Source: Nautiliaceae bacterium
Lineage (GTDB): Bacteria; Campylobacterota; Campylobacteria; Campylobacterales; Nautiliaceae
Reading direction: 5' to 3'
Assembly (NCBI GenBank): GCA_027008345.1
Contig: JALTBU010000223.1
Coordinates: 1-15,994, forward strand
Length of the DNA stretch: 15,994 bases
Part shown: one piece after another, positions 7,732 through 14,726 of the stretch
Layout: the number at the start of each line of letters is the position of its first letter
Position numbering within the stretch: position 1 is the stretch's first letter
Translations under genes and position numbers: made by a program
The notes under the pieces: generated by a model
The model's database searches: none
Told to the model about the DNA's origin: nothing
What the model saw: the letters and a program-made list of their open reading frames with translations, nothing else

Positions 7732-8568
7732 TTAATTTATTTTATCCATAAATTCTTTTAATTTCTTCAAATCTGTTTCATTTTTAAACTTCATCTTCAA
7801 ATAATCTTTCCCTATTTCCACTTTCAAACCAAGTTTTTTAAATTTAAAAGCAATTTCTAAAATTTCTTTATTAAATTCTTCTTTATCTTCTGTTTTCTTA
7901 TCTTTTTTCTTTAAAGTTTTTATATATTTTTCCGTTTCTCTAACATTTAAATTTTCTTTTTCTATTCTTTCAACAGCTTTATTTATTTCATTTTCTTCAA
8001 GACCTAATAAAACCTTAGCATGACCATATGAAATTTTATTTTGCGAAAGTTTATCTTGAACGGATTTAGGCAGATTCAAAAGTCTTAACATATTACTAAT
8101 ATATGTTCTGCTTTTACCTATATTTTTTGCAAGTTCTTCATGTGTAAAACCAAATTCATCAATAAGAGATTTTAATGAATATGCTATTTCAACAGCATTT
8201 AAATCTTCTCTTTGAATATTTTCTATTAATGCATATTCTCTTAAATCTTTAAGTGAAATATCACTTATTATTGCTTTTATACTCTCTTTACCAAGGCTTT
8301 TGACAGCTCTGAGCCTTCTCTCACCAGCCACAAGTATATATTCACCTTCATTTTCAATAACAATAACAGGCTGCATAAGTCCATGTTTTTCAATTGAAGC
8401 GGCAAGTTCTTTTATTGATTCATCGTTAAATGTTTTTCTTGGCTGAAAAGGATTTGGCTTAATTTTTTCAATCTCAATATCTTTAATACCCTTTTGAGGA
8501 ATGCTTTTTAAATATCCTGCTTCCACATCTTCTAAAATAGCTCCAAGACCTCTTCCTAATTTTTTCAT
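7732..8568 (-). CDS. parB: ParB/Spo0J chromosome-partition protein
   Basis: A 278-residue protein with the full ParB layout. The N-terminal ParA-interacting peptide is KKLGRGLGAIL (2-12). The CTPase/clamp domain contains NPFQPRKTF (39-47), the GERRLRA box (82-88) and ENIQREDL (116-123). A helix-turn-helix follows (about 140-162, FTHEELAKNIGKSRTYISNML), then a Lys/Glu-rich linker and a C-terminal dimerisation region. It loads at parS sites and with ParA segregates the origin region. No parS-like palindrome was found in this window. The ATG overlaps the parA stop (ATGA, 8565-8568). Placement directly before atpF' matches Helicobacter gene order. Confidence 0.96.
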   Translation of the reverse strand: MKKLGRGLGAILEDVEAGYLKSIPQKGIKDIEIEKIKPNPFQPRKTFNDESIKELAASIEKHGLMQPVIVIENEGEYILVAGERRLRAVKSLGKESIKAIISDISLKDLREYALIENIQREDLNAVEIAYSLKSLIDEFGFTHEELAKNIGKSRTYISNMLRLLNLPKSVQDKLSQNKISYGHAKVLLGLEENEINKAVERIEKENLNVRETEKYIKTLKKKDKKTEDKEEFNKEILEIAFKFKKLGLKVEIGKDYLKMKFKNETDLKKLKEFMDKIN

Positions 8569-9341
8569 TCAGTACTCTCCAAAATTTTTTTTGCTAAAAC
8601 CTGATATGCTTCAGCACCTTTACTTTTAATATCATAAAGCATAACCGGTATACCGAAACTCGGTGCTTCTGCGAGTTTTATATTTCTTGGAATAATTATA
8701 ATTCCATTATCAATTCTAAAAAGTTTTTCATTAAAGTATCTTTTTAAATCCTGCAAAACCTGTTTTGAGAGATTGTTTTGTTTTGAATACATAGTAGGAA
8801 GGATACCTTTTATTTTCAGTTTCGGATTGGTAGTATGCTGTAAAAGTGTGATTGTTTTAAGAAGCTGTGCAAGACCTTCAAGTGCAAAATATTCAGTCTG
8901 AACAGGGATAATTACACCGTCACTTGCATTTAAAGCGTTTATTGTAATAATTCCAAGAGTTGGAGGAGTGTCAATAATAATATAATCATATTCATCTTTC
9001 ACTGGTTCAAGAACTTTTTTTATTACAAGATTATCAACCTCGGGATCAAATTCTTTTTCTATACCGACAAGTCCAATGTTTGAAGGAATTAAATCAAGAG
9101 TCGGGAGCATCGTTTTGAGTTTTACATCGTTTATATTTTTAGAACCGATTAAGACATGATAAAAATTAAATTCATAATCATTTTTATAAACACCAAGCGA
9201 TGTTGTGCCATTTGCCTGCGGGTCAGCATCAATAAATAATACTTTCTTATCGGCAATAGCAAGAGAAGCAGCAAGATTTACTGCTGTTGTGGTCTTTCCC
9301 ACTCCTCCTTTTTGATTTGCCACTGTTATAATTTCAGCCAT
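8565..9341 (-). CDS. parA: ParA/Soj chromosome-partition ATPase
   Basis: A 258-residue short (chromosomal, Soj-type) ParA with no N-terminal DNA-binding extension. Motifs: deviant Walker A KGGVGKTTT (11-19) with signature Lys11 and Lys16, Walker A' FIDADPQAN (37-44, Asp38 and Asp40), and Walker B YIIIDTPPTLG (120-130, Asp124). The C-terminal part has PRNIKLAEAPSFGIPV, typical of Soj. ATP-dependent dimers bind nucleoid DNA nonspecifically, and ParB stimulates hydrolysis to move the origin. The ribosome-binding site AAAGGTGA overlaps the birA stop, 7 nt separate the two genes, and parB overlaps its 3' end, so the three are very probably co-transcribed. Confidence 0.97.
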   Translation of the reverse strand: MAEIITVANQKGGVGKTTTAVNLAASLAIADKKVLFIDADPQANGTTSLGVYKNDYEFNFYHVLIGSKNINDVKLKTMLPTLDLIPSNIGLVGIEKEFDPEVDNLVIKKVLEPVKDEYDYIIIDTPPTLGIITINALNASDGVIIPVQTEYFALEGLAQLLKTITLLQHTTNPKLKIKGILPTMYSKQNNLSKQVLQDLKRYFNEKLFRIDNGIIIIPRNIKLAEAPSFGIPVMLYDIKSKGAEAYQVLAKKILESTE

Positions 9342-9348
9342 TTTTATT

Positions 9349-9969
9349 TCACCTTTTTAATGTAGCATCATTATTTAAATCAAATTTGATACCGAAAATT
9401 TCTTTACTTTTCGCAAATATTTTTTTATATTCTTTAAAAACATCTTGCCATTTATGTTTTTTTGAAACCTCATTTAAAAATTCTTCTAAAATTTTATCAT
9501 TTTTTATATTTATATCCAAACAACCAGCTTTATATTCACCATCAATCTCAGGCGTGTATTTTGTATTAATACCTATACCACAAATGATTTTAGATTTTTT
9601 TATATTGGTAAGAATTCCCGATATTTTTTTAGATTCTTGTTCAATTAAATATATGTCATTTGGCCATTTGATTGTCAAATCTTGTCTGTATTTAATAAGA
9701 GTTTTATAAACCAAAAAAGAAAAATATACACTTAAACTCTGCATTGGAACAAAATTAAATTCATTTAAATCAATACAAAAAGAAAAGTATAAATTTCCTT
9801 TTTTGCCTTTCCATTTTCTATATTTTGTCCCTATACCATCAGTTTGGTTCTCACTCCATACACAATAATAATTTAAATCCTCTTTTTCAATTCTTTTTAA
9901 TAAATATTGCTGAGTTGAATTTATTTCATTAAAATACTCAATTTTCCATTTCCCATTTTTCATTGTCAA
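9349..9969 (-). CDS. birA: Biotin--[acetyl-CoA carboxylase] ligase, short form
   Basis: A 206-residue catalytic-only biotin protein ligase without the N-terminal DNA-binding domain of E. coli BirA, so it is not expected to act as a repressor. Motifs: NSTQQYL (17-23), a diverged biotinyl-AMP loop DGIGTKYRKW (44-53) in place of the GRGRRGRxW form, KGNLYFSF (57-64), catalytic KWPND (101-105), and KISGIL...GIGIN (115-134). It activates biotin and attaches it to the carboxylase carrier protein. The start is uncertain. TTG at 9969 overlaps the fmt stop (TTGA) and has a GGGG stretch 13 nt upstream, whereas ATG at 9963, two codons in, has no well-spaced site. Either way the protein changes by two residues. 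Confidence 0.9.
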   Translation of the reverse strand: MTMKNGKWKIEYFNEINSTQQYLLKRIEKEDLNYYCVWSENQTDGIGTKYRKWKGKKGNLYFSFCIDLNEFNFVPMQSLSVYFSFLVYKTLIKYRQDLTIKWPNDIYLIEQESKKISGILTNIKKSKIICGIGINTKYTPEIDGEYKAGCLDINIKNDKILEEFLNEVSKKHKWQDVFKEYKKIFAKSKEIFGIKFDLNNDATLKR

Positions 9970-10853
9970 TTTAATATATTATCCCCTGTTTTTAATCTTT
10001 GCCCATTCAAATAACTAATCACATCAACTTCTTTTTTACCAGGAACCTGTATTTTTTTAAGTTTAACTTTACCTTTTTTGCATCCGATTACTGCACCGTC
10101 TTTTTCGATATTTAAAATAATTCCTTTTTCATTTGAAGATTCACTTTCAATCAATTCCATATCATTAATTTTAAATTTATCACAAAAAATTCCGGGCCAC
10201 GGCTGATATGCCCTGTATTTTCTATCCATAATAACTGCATCTTCAAAATCCACATATCCATCATGTTTTTTTATTTTTGGAGAATATGTTGCAAAAATAT
10301 TATTTTGTTTTAATGGTTTGATTTTTGAGAAATTTTCTATTGTATAAATGATTTGTTTTGAAGCAATGTCGGCAAGTTCATTAAATAAATCAATACTTGT
10401 TTTATTTCCAACTTCTGTATAATCCCACGCCAAAATATCACCTGTATCAAGCCCTTCATCCATAAGCATTGAAGTAACACCGGTATATTTATCCCCGTTA
10501 AGTATGGTACTTTGAATAGGACTTGCACCTCTGTATTTTGGAAGAAGGGAAGCATGAAGATTAATACAAGGAGCCGTATTTAAAATATGTTTTGGAAGTA
10601 ATAAACCATAAGCTGCTACAACTATAAAATCTGGATTAAATTTTTTTAAATCTTCATTTTTAAGTGTTGTTGGAGTAAAAACTTCTAAATTATTTTCAAG
10701 TGCATATTTTTTTACAGGTGTAGGAGTAAGTACCTTTTTTCTCCCAACTGGTTTATCTGGCTGGGTATAAACTGCGGTAATATTATAATTTTTATTTAAT
10801 TTATCAAGTATCTTTACAGCATAATCAGGACTTCCCATAAAAATAATATTCAT
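9966..10853 (-). CDS. fmt: Methionyl-tRNA formyltransferase
   Basis: A 295-residue protein. The N-terminal formyltransferase domain has IFMGSPDYAV (4-13), the catalytic residues Asn98 and His100 in INLHASLLPKYRGASPIQ (97-114), and Asp136 in GLDTGDIL, with the same spacing as Asn106/His108/Asp144 of the E. coli enzyme. The C-terminal tRNA-binding domain (about 205-295) contains YRAYQPWPGIF (213-223). It transfers a formyl group from 10-formyl-THF to initiator Met-tRNA. It is slightly short for the family. It is the first gene of the long fmt-birA-parAB-atp-tol run, preceded by an AAAAAGG ribosome-binding site and an extended -10 promoter. The 3' end overlaps the birA start region. Confidence 0.97.
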   Translation of the reverse strand: MNIIFMGSPDYAVKILDKLNKNYNITAVYTQPDKPVGRKKVLTPTPVKKYALENNLEVFTPTTLKNEDLKKFNPDFIVVAAYGLLLPKHILNTAPCINLHASLLPKYRGASPIQSTILNGDKYTGVTSMLMDEGLDTGDILAWDYTEVGNKTSIDLFNELADIASKQIIYTIENFSKIKPLKQNNIFATYSPKIKKHDGYVDFEDAVIMDRKYRAYQPWPGIFCDKFKINDMELIESESSNEKGIILNIEKDGAVIGCKKGKVKLKKIQVPGKKEVDVISYLNGQRLKTGDNILN

Positions 10854-10866
10854 ATAAAACCTTTTT

Positions 10867-10882
10867 TATGGGAATTATAACA
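10867..10882 (-). promoter_or_regulatory. Extended -10 promoter for the fmt-birA-parAB-atp-tol run
   Basis: In the 46-bp gap between pstB and fmt the minus strand carries TGTTATAAT: the perfect -10 hexamer TATAAT (10879 down to 10874) with the extended TGn element (10882-10880). Initiation near 10867 would leave a leader of about 14 nt containing the AAAAAGG ribosome-binding site. No clear -35 is visible, which is usual for housekeeping promoters in Campylobacterota. Confidence 0.65.
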
Positions 10883-10911
10883 AAAGAAGAAAAATTGGAT
10901 TATCCAAATTT
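10882..10911 (-). terminator. Weak hairpin plus T-rich tract at pstB stop
   Basis: On the minus strand TTGGA-TAA-TCCAA (10907 down to 10895) forms a 5-bp stem whose loop is the pstB stop codon. Three further A-T pairs lie beyond a mismatch, and TTTTTCTTCTTTT follows. It sits exactly between the pst operon and the next promoter, where a terminator is expected. The stem is short and low in GC, so termination may be incomplete. Confidence 0.4.
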
Positions 10912-11721
10912 ACCTGCGATATAATCAGCTGTTCTTTTCTCTTTTGGATTAAGGAAGATCTGTTCAGTCGGACCAAATTCTATTAATTCACCTAAATACA
11001 TAAAAGCTGTATAATCACTTATTCTGCTTGCCTGTTGCATATTGTGGGTAACTATTGCAATAGTTACTTTATCTTTAAGTTTTGAAACCAACTCTTCAAT
11101 AGCAATTGTTGAAATAGGATCAAGTGCACTTGTTGGCTCATCCATTAATAAAACTTCTGGTTCAACCGCAATAGCTCTTGCGATACATAGTCTTTGCTGC
11201 TGACCTCCACTAAGTCCTCTTGCATCATCTTTTAGTCTGTCTTTTACTTCTTCCCATAAAGCAGCACCTTTAAGGGCTTCTTCAACTTTTTCATCAAGAA
11301 ATTTTTTATCTTTTTTACCCATAAGTTTAAGGCCATAAGCTATATTGTCATAAATACTCATAGGAAACGGCGTTGGCTTTTGGAAAATCATACCGACTCT
11401 TTGTCTAAGATTTATAAGCTCATTTTCTTTTTTATACCCAAGTATATTTTCCATTTCACCTGTTTGCAGGTTTTTAAGAAGAATTTCACCTTCATATTTA
11501 TTTCCCGGATATAAATCGTGAATTCTATTTAAGCTTCTAAGTAGTGTGGATTTACCACATCCGCTTGGACCGATAAGTGCCGTTACTTTTTTATCATAAA
11601 TTGGCATATTGATATTTTTTAGACTTGGTTTATCAGCTCCGGCATAAGTAAAATAAAAATTTTTTATATCCATTACTTTATCAAGTGATTTATTATTGTT
11701 TTCTTCCTGAAAAGATTTCAT
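10900..11721 (-). CDS. pstB: Phosphate ABC transporter ATP-binding protein
   Basis: A 273-residue ATPase with all ABC landmarks: Walker A GPSGCGKST (51-59), Q-loop MIFQKPTPFPMSIYDNIAYG (111-130) with the PstB-typical KPTPFP, signature LSGGQQQRLCIARA (170-183), Walker B LLMDEPTSALD (191-201) and the H-loop THNMQQASRISDY (225-237). It powers phosphate import through PstC/PstA. It starts with an ATGA overlap with pstA (11718-11721). The first 16 residues (MKSFQEENNNKSLDKV) are an extension before the ABC domain, and Met17 is an alternative start, but the overlap favours the longer form. Confidence 0.98.
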   Translation of the reverse strand: MKSFQEENNNKSLDKVMDIKNFYFTYAGADKPSLKNINMPIYDKKVTALIGPSGCGKSTLLRSLNRIHDLYPGNKYEGEILLKNLQTGEMENILGYKKENELINLRQRVGMIFQKPTPFPMSIYDNIAYGLKLMGKKDKKFLDEKVEEALKGAALWEEVKDRLKDDARGLSGGQQQRLCIARAIAVEPEVLLMDEPTSALDPISTIAIEELVSKLKDKVTIAIVTHNMQQASRISDYTAFMYLGELIEFGPTEQIFLNPKEKRTADYIAGKFG

Positions 11722-12524
11722 TTTTTCTCCTTAATTATGTATCTACCAAGCAAATTAATTATAAGTACAAAAATTGTAAGTATAAATGCACCAGCCCACG
11801 CTATTTCTACAAGATGTTTATCAGGCATTGTGGCAAGATTGTATATTGCAACTGTTAAACTTGGGAATTCTTCATTTAAATTAAGCGTAAAATACTGAGA
11901 ATTTCCACTTGTAAAAAGCAAAGGTGCTGTCTCACCGATAATTCTTGCAAAAGCAAGCAAAAATCCTGTCATTATCCCTACTTTTGCTGCTTTAATGATA
12001 ATATCAAAAATTACCCTGTATTTTGGAGCTCCTATTGCAACCCCGGCTTCTCTTAGCTCTTTTGGAACAAGACCCAACATATCATCGGTAGTTCTTACAA
12101 TAATCGGGAGCATTAAAATAGCAAGTGAAATTGCACCCGCCCATCCGTTCATATGACCAACAGGGCTTACTAATATTGCATATACAAAAGTACCTATTAC
12201 AATAGATGGAGCAGACATCATAACATCACTTAAATTTCTAATAAAAGAAGCGAATTTATTTCCAAATGAATATTCTTGAAGATATATACCTGCAATCATA
12301 CCTATCGGAACACCAATAATTACTGCAATTACAGCTAAAATAAGCTGACCTACAAAAAGGTTTCTAAGTCCATTATCAACTAAATCATGAGTAAAAATAT
12401 ATAAATTAATAGAAGCAATTCCCTTAATAGTCAAAGTAATTAAAATCCAAAATAAAAAAACAAGACCTAAAATTGCAGCTAATGTGGATAAAGCAAGAAT
12501 TATTTTATTTATTATAAGTCTCAT
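11718..12524 (-). CDS. pstA: Phosphate ABC transporter permease PstA
   Basis: A 268-residue inner-membrane permease with about six hydrophobic helices, beginning at about 7-30. The cytoplasmic EAA-type coupling loop is REAGVAIGAPKYRVIFDII (157-175), followed by GIMTGFLLAFARIIGETAPLLF (182-203), characteristic of PstA. It pairs with PstC to form the phosphate channel driven by PstB. Its ATG shares one base with the pstC stop (TAATG, 12522-12526), and its 3' end overlaps pstB (ATGA), so pstC-pstA-pstB are translationally coupled. Length is normal. Confidence 0.96.
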   Translation of the reverse strand: MRLIINKIILALSTLAAILGLVFLFWILITLTIKGIASINLYIFTHDLVDNGLRNLFVGQLILAVIAVIIGVPIGMIAGIYLQEYSFGNKFASFIRNLSDVMMSAPSIVIGTFVYAILVSPVGHMNGWAGAISLAILMLPIIVRTTDDMLGLVPKELREAGVAIGAPKYRVIFDIIIKAAKVGIMTGFLLAFARIIGETAPLLFTSGNSQYFTLNLNEEFPSLTVAIYNLATMPDKHLVEIAWAGAFILTIFVLIINLLGRYIIKEKK

Positions 12525-13540
12525 TATTTATTCCTTAAAAAATAAAATTTTGCAAGTGAAATCACTATAAATGAAATTACAAATAAAATCAATGCCAAAT
12601 AAAATAAAGCCGCCAAACTCATTCCGGAACTTTCTGCAAAGTTATTTGCGAGTACCACTGGAATTGATACAGTTGGGTCTGTAAGTTTTTTAGGGAAGTT
12701 AAACACTCCACCAATTACAAATGCAACCGCCATTGTTTCACCAAGAGCTCTACCTAAGGCTAAAATCATACTTCCAATAATTCCTTGTTTTGCATAAGGA
12801 AAAATAACATCTTTTATTACTTCAAATTTAGTAGCACCCATTGCATATGCCGATTCTTTTAATACATCAGGCGTTGTTTTCATACTGTCACGCGTAAGAG
12901 AAGCCATAAAAGGAATAATCATAACACCAAGAACAAGTCCAGCAACAAGCAGGTTTACACTGCTTCCTCCAAAAATATGCGAAATAAAAGGTCCAAAATA
13001 AAAAAGCCCCCACATACCGTAAATAATACTCGGGATTGCCGCAAGAAGTTCTATTGCAATTCCAACAGGTTTTGAAAGTTTTGGTCCTGCAATTTCTGCT
13101 AAAAATATTGCAATTCCCATGGCAATCGGAACTGCAAAAGCCATTGCTATAATTGTAGATAAAATTGTTCCGACAATCGGCACAAGACCGCCGTAAACTA
13201 CATCAGTATTCTGCTCCTGAGATTTACTCAAAACCCCAGCAGCTGCTAATGCATCATCATCTTCAATTGCTATGTCTTCATCGCTATTTAAATTATCTGA
13301 ATCAGCTAAATCATCATTATTAGTTGCTGCAGAACTTACCTGTTGTGTATTTTGATTAACAACATTTGCCGTATTGTTTTTATTTACAGTAACTCCCCAT
13401 CTTGGATCTACTAAAAAATGAATACCGTATTTTTCAATTGCAGGTTTTGCCTGAATGTACAACACGACAAATATTGCTGAAAGTATCAAAAGAATTGTAG
13501 ATGCAGAAATTTCAGAAAGCCTTTTAAACAAAGTCTCCAT
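12524..13540 (-). CDS. pstC: Phosphate ABC transporter permease PstC with acidic insert
   Basis: A 338-residue permease. The first helix spans about 11-30. After the DPRWGV segment (45-50) comes an unusual low-complexity stretch (about 53-114) rich in Asn, Asp, Ser, Gln and Ala with an acidic core (DDLADSDNLNSDEDIAIEDD). The family pattern then resumes with YGGLVPIVGTILSTIIAMAFAVP (116-138). The EAA loop is KESAYAMGATKFEVIKDVIFP, followed by ALGRALGETMAVAFVIGG, diagnostic for PstC. The insert should lie in the periplasmic loop between helices 1 and 2. Reading frame and termini are intact, so the gene appears functional. A ribosome-binding site AAAGG sits about 8 nt before the ATG, and a terminator-like hairpin separates it from pstS. 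Confidence 0.95.
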   Translation of the reverse strand: METLFKRLSEISASTILLILSAIFVVLYIQAKPAIEKYGIHFLVDPRWGVTVNKNNTANVVNQNTQQVSSAATNNDDLADSDNLNSDEDIAIEDDDALAAAGVLSKSQEQNTDVVYGGLVPIVGTILSTIIAMAFAVPIAMGIAIFLAEIAGPKLSKPVGIAIELLAAIPSIIYGMWGLFYFGPFISHIFGGSSVNLLVAGLVLGVMIIPFMASLTRDSMKTTPDVLKESAYAMGATKFEVIKDVIFPYAKQGIIGSMILALGRALGETMAVAFVIGGVFNFPKKLTDPTVSIPVVLANNFAESSGMSLAALFYLALILFVISFIVISLAKFYFLRNK

Positions 13541-13577
13541 TAATTACCTTTTAGATTTAATTAATTGAAATTGTAAG

Positions 13578-13606
13578 AAAATAAAAAGAGGATTTCAAGT
13601 CCTCTT
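13578..13606 (-). terminator. Intra-operon terminator/attenuator after pstS
   Basis: The minus strand directly after the pstS coding sequence forms a 7-bp stem AAGAGGA / TCCTCTT with loop CTTGAAA (13606 down to 13586), then TTTATTTT. This is a standard intrinsic-terminator shape. It begins within the pstS TAA stop codon and lies 46 bp upstream of pstC, with no good promoter visible in between. It probably lets only part of the transcripts continue into pstCAB, giving excess binding protein. Confidence 0.7.
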
Positions 13607-14609
13607 ATTTTGCAGGAGAAATTCCTTTTTCACTCCAATAATTTCTAATCATAGCTTTTACATTACTTGGAAGTGGAACATAACCTAAACTGCTTGCTGC
13701 TTTATCACCATAGTTATATGCCCAGTCAAAGAATGCTGTAACTTTTTTGTCGTTATCTACTTTTTCTTTTGGTACAAGAATAAATGTTGATGCAATAATA
13801 GGATATCCGTGTTTTGGATATGCAATAATTTTAAAGAAATCAAGTTTTGGATCAAATCCAGCAAATTTTGCACCTTCTGAGAAATTTTTAGGTGTAGCTT
13901 CATAGAATTTACCATCTCTACCCTGAACATCTGCCATACTAAGTCCGTTTTTAAGGGCATCTGCATAATCTACATAACCAATTGAATAAGGATTTGTTTT
14001 GATAGCTGCACTTACACCAAAGTTACCTTTACCAGCAACTCCTCTTCCTTGTTCGTCTGTTGGCCAATTAATCATTTTTCTTGCCCCATAATATTTTCTC
14101 CAAATTAAGCTCATTTTACTTAAATAATATGTAAAGTTAAATGTTGTCCCTGATTTGTCAGCTCTATGGACAAAAATAATTTTTTTATGAGGAAGTTTTT
14201 CATTTGGATTGTATTTTACAATTACAGGATTGTCCCAATATTGAATAGTACCAAGAACGATACCTTCAATAGCCGCTTCACTTAATTTTAATTTATGAAC
14301 ACCTGGAATATTATATCCAAGAGCAATACCACCAACTACTGTTGGGAATTGATAAAGTCCTGCTTTTTTAAGTGTATATGGGCTTAAAGGTTTGTCACTT
14401 CCACCAAAATCAACATGTCTTGCTGCAACTTCTTTAATACCTGTTCCAGATCCTGTTCCAGTATAGTTTACTCTATTTCCTGTTTCGTTATAAAATCCTT
14501 TTATCCATTGTTTATATACTGGATACGGGAAAGTTGCACCTGTTCCGTTAATAGTCCAAGCAAAAGTGCTTACTGCTGCAAGAGTCAATCCAGCTACGAA
14601 TTTTTTCAT
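13605..14609 (-). CDS. pstS: Phosphate ABC transporter substrate-binding protein
   Basis: A 334-residue periplasmic binding protein. The signal peptide is MKKFVAGLTLAAVSTFA (1-17), and since no lipobox Cys is present it is soluble rather than a lipoprotein. Phosphate-site motifs: GATFPYPVYKQW (24-35), GTGSGTGIKEV (51-61), GGSDKPL (69-75, Asp72), and Arg149 with ADKSGTTFNFTYYL (150-163), where Ser153/Gly154/Thr155 match the E. coli PstS phosphate-binding loop. YSIGYVDYADA (208-218) is also typical. It captures phosphate and delivers it to PstCA. The ribosome-binding site AAGGAG is excellent, 7 nt before the ATG. It is the first gene of the pst operon, downstream of the Pho-box-like promoter. 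Confidence 0.98.
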   Translation of the reverse strand: MKKFVAGLTLAAVSTFAWTINGTGATFPYPVYKQWIKGFYNETGNRVNYTGTGSGTGIKEVAARHVDFGGSDKPLSPYTLKKAGLYQFPTVVGGIALGYNIPGVHKLKLSEAAIEGIVLGTIQYWDNPVIVKYNPNEKLPHKKIIFVHRADKSGTTFNFTYYLSKMSLIWRKYYGARKMINWPTDEQGRGVAGKGNFGVSAAIKTNPYSIGYVDYADALKNGLSMADVQGRDGKFYEATPKNFSEGAKFAGFDPKLDFFKIIAYPKHGYPIIASTFILVPKEKVDNDKKVTAFFDWAYNYGDKAASSLGYVPLPSNVKAMIRNYWSEKGISPAK

Positions 14610-14636
14610 TTTTCACTCCTTTTTTTTGATTACAGA

Positions 14637-14669
14637 ATTTTATAAAAATAAAATAACAAAATGATAACA
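14637..14669 (-). promoter_or_regulatory. Pho-box-like tandem repeat and -10 of pstS
   Basis: On the minus strand two perfect TGTTAT hexamers (14669-14664 and 14658-14653) are separated by CATTT, an 11-bp repeat period. A TATAAAAT (14644-14637) follows, so the hexamer TAAAAT lies 10 nt after the second repeat. The E. coli Pho box has TGTCAT half-sites with the same 11-bp period and about 10 nt to the -10. The similarity is one substitution per half-site. A PhoB-type regulator is encoded about 650 bp away. Regulation by it is inference. Confidence 0.6.
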
Positions 14670-14673
14670 TCAT
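14661..14673. repeat. Inverted repeat ATGAT-AAC-ATCAT in divergent control region
   Basis: A perfect 5-bp inverted repeat with a 3-nt centre overlaps the upstream half of the Pho-box-like repeat, between the divergent pstS and phoU promoters. It may be a chance feature of the direct repeats or an additional operator. Confidence 0.35.
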
Positions 14674-14700
14674 CTTTTTTTATTTTCTTTTTAATTATTA

Positions 14701-14720
14701 TATAATAAACACAAAAAAGG
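14701..14720 (+). promoter_or_regulatory. Promoter -10 and ribosome-binding site for phoU and the response regulator
   Basis: A perfect TATAAT lies at 14701-14706, followed by a ribosome-binding site AAAAAAGG (14713-14720) 6 nt before the phoU ATG. Initiation would be near 14713, leaving a leader of only about 14 nt. Upstream is AT-rich with no clear -35. The Pho-box-like repeat lies about 30-50 bp upstream of this -10 and could serve both directions. Confidence 0.55.
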
Positions 14721-14726
14721 ACAAAA

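Noticed and set aside
7699..9348. Search for a parS site near parAB
   Set aside because: No palindrome like GTTTCACGTGAAAC was found by eye in this region or the rest of the window. The TGTGAAATTT near 7711 is not palindromic.
9386..9709. Plus-strand open frame of 107 codons opposite birA
   Set aside because: It is a shadow of the birA coding frame in an A/T-rich region, with no ribosome-binding site and no recognisable domain.
14415..14645. Plus-strand open frame covering the pstS start and control region
   Set aside because: Antisense to the pstS signal peptide and its leader; Ser/Cys-rich translation without family features.
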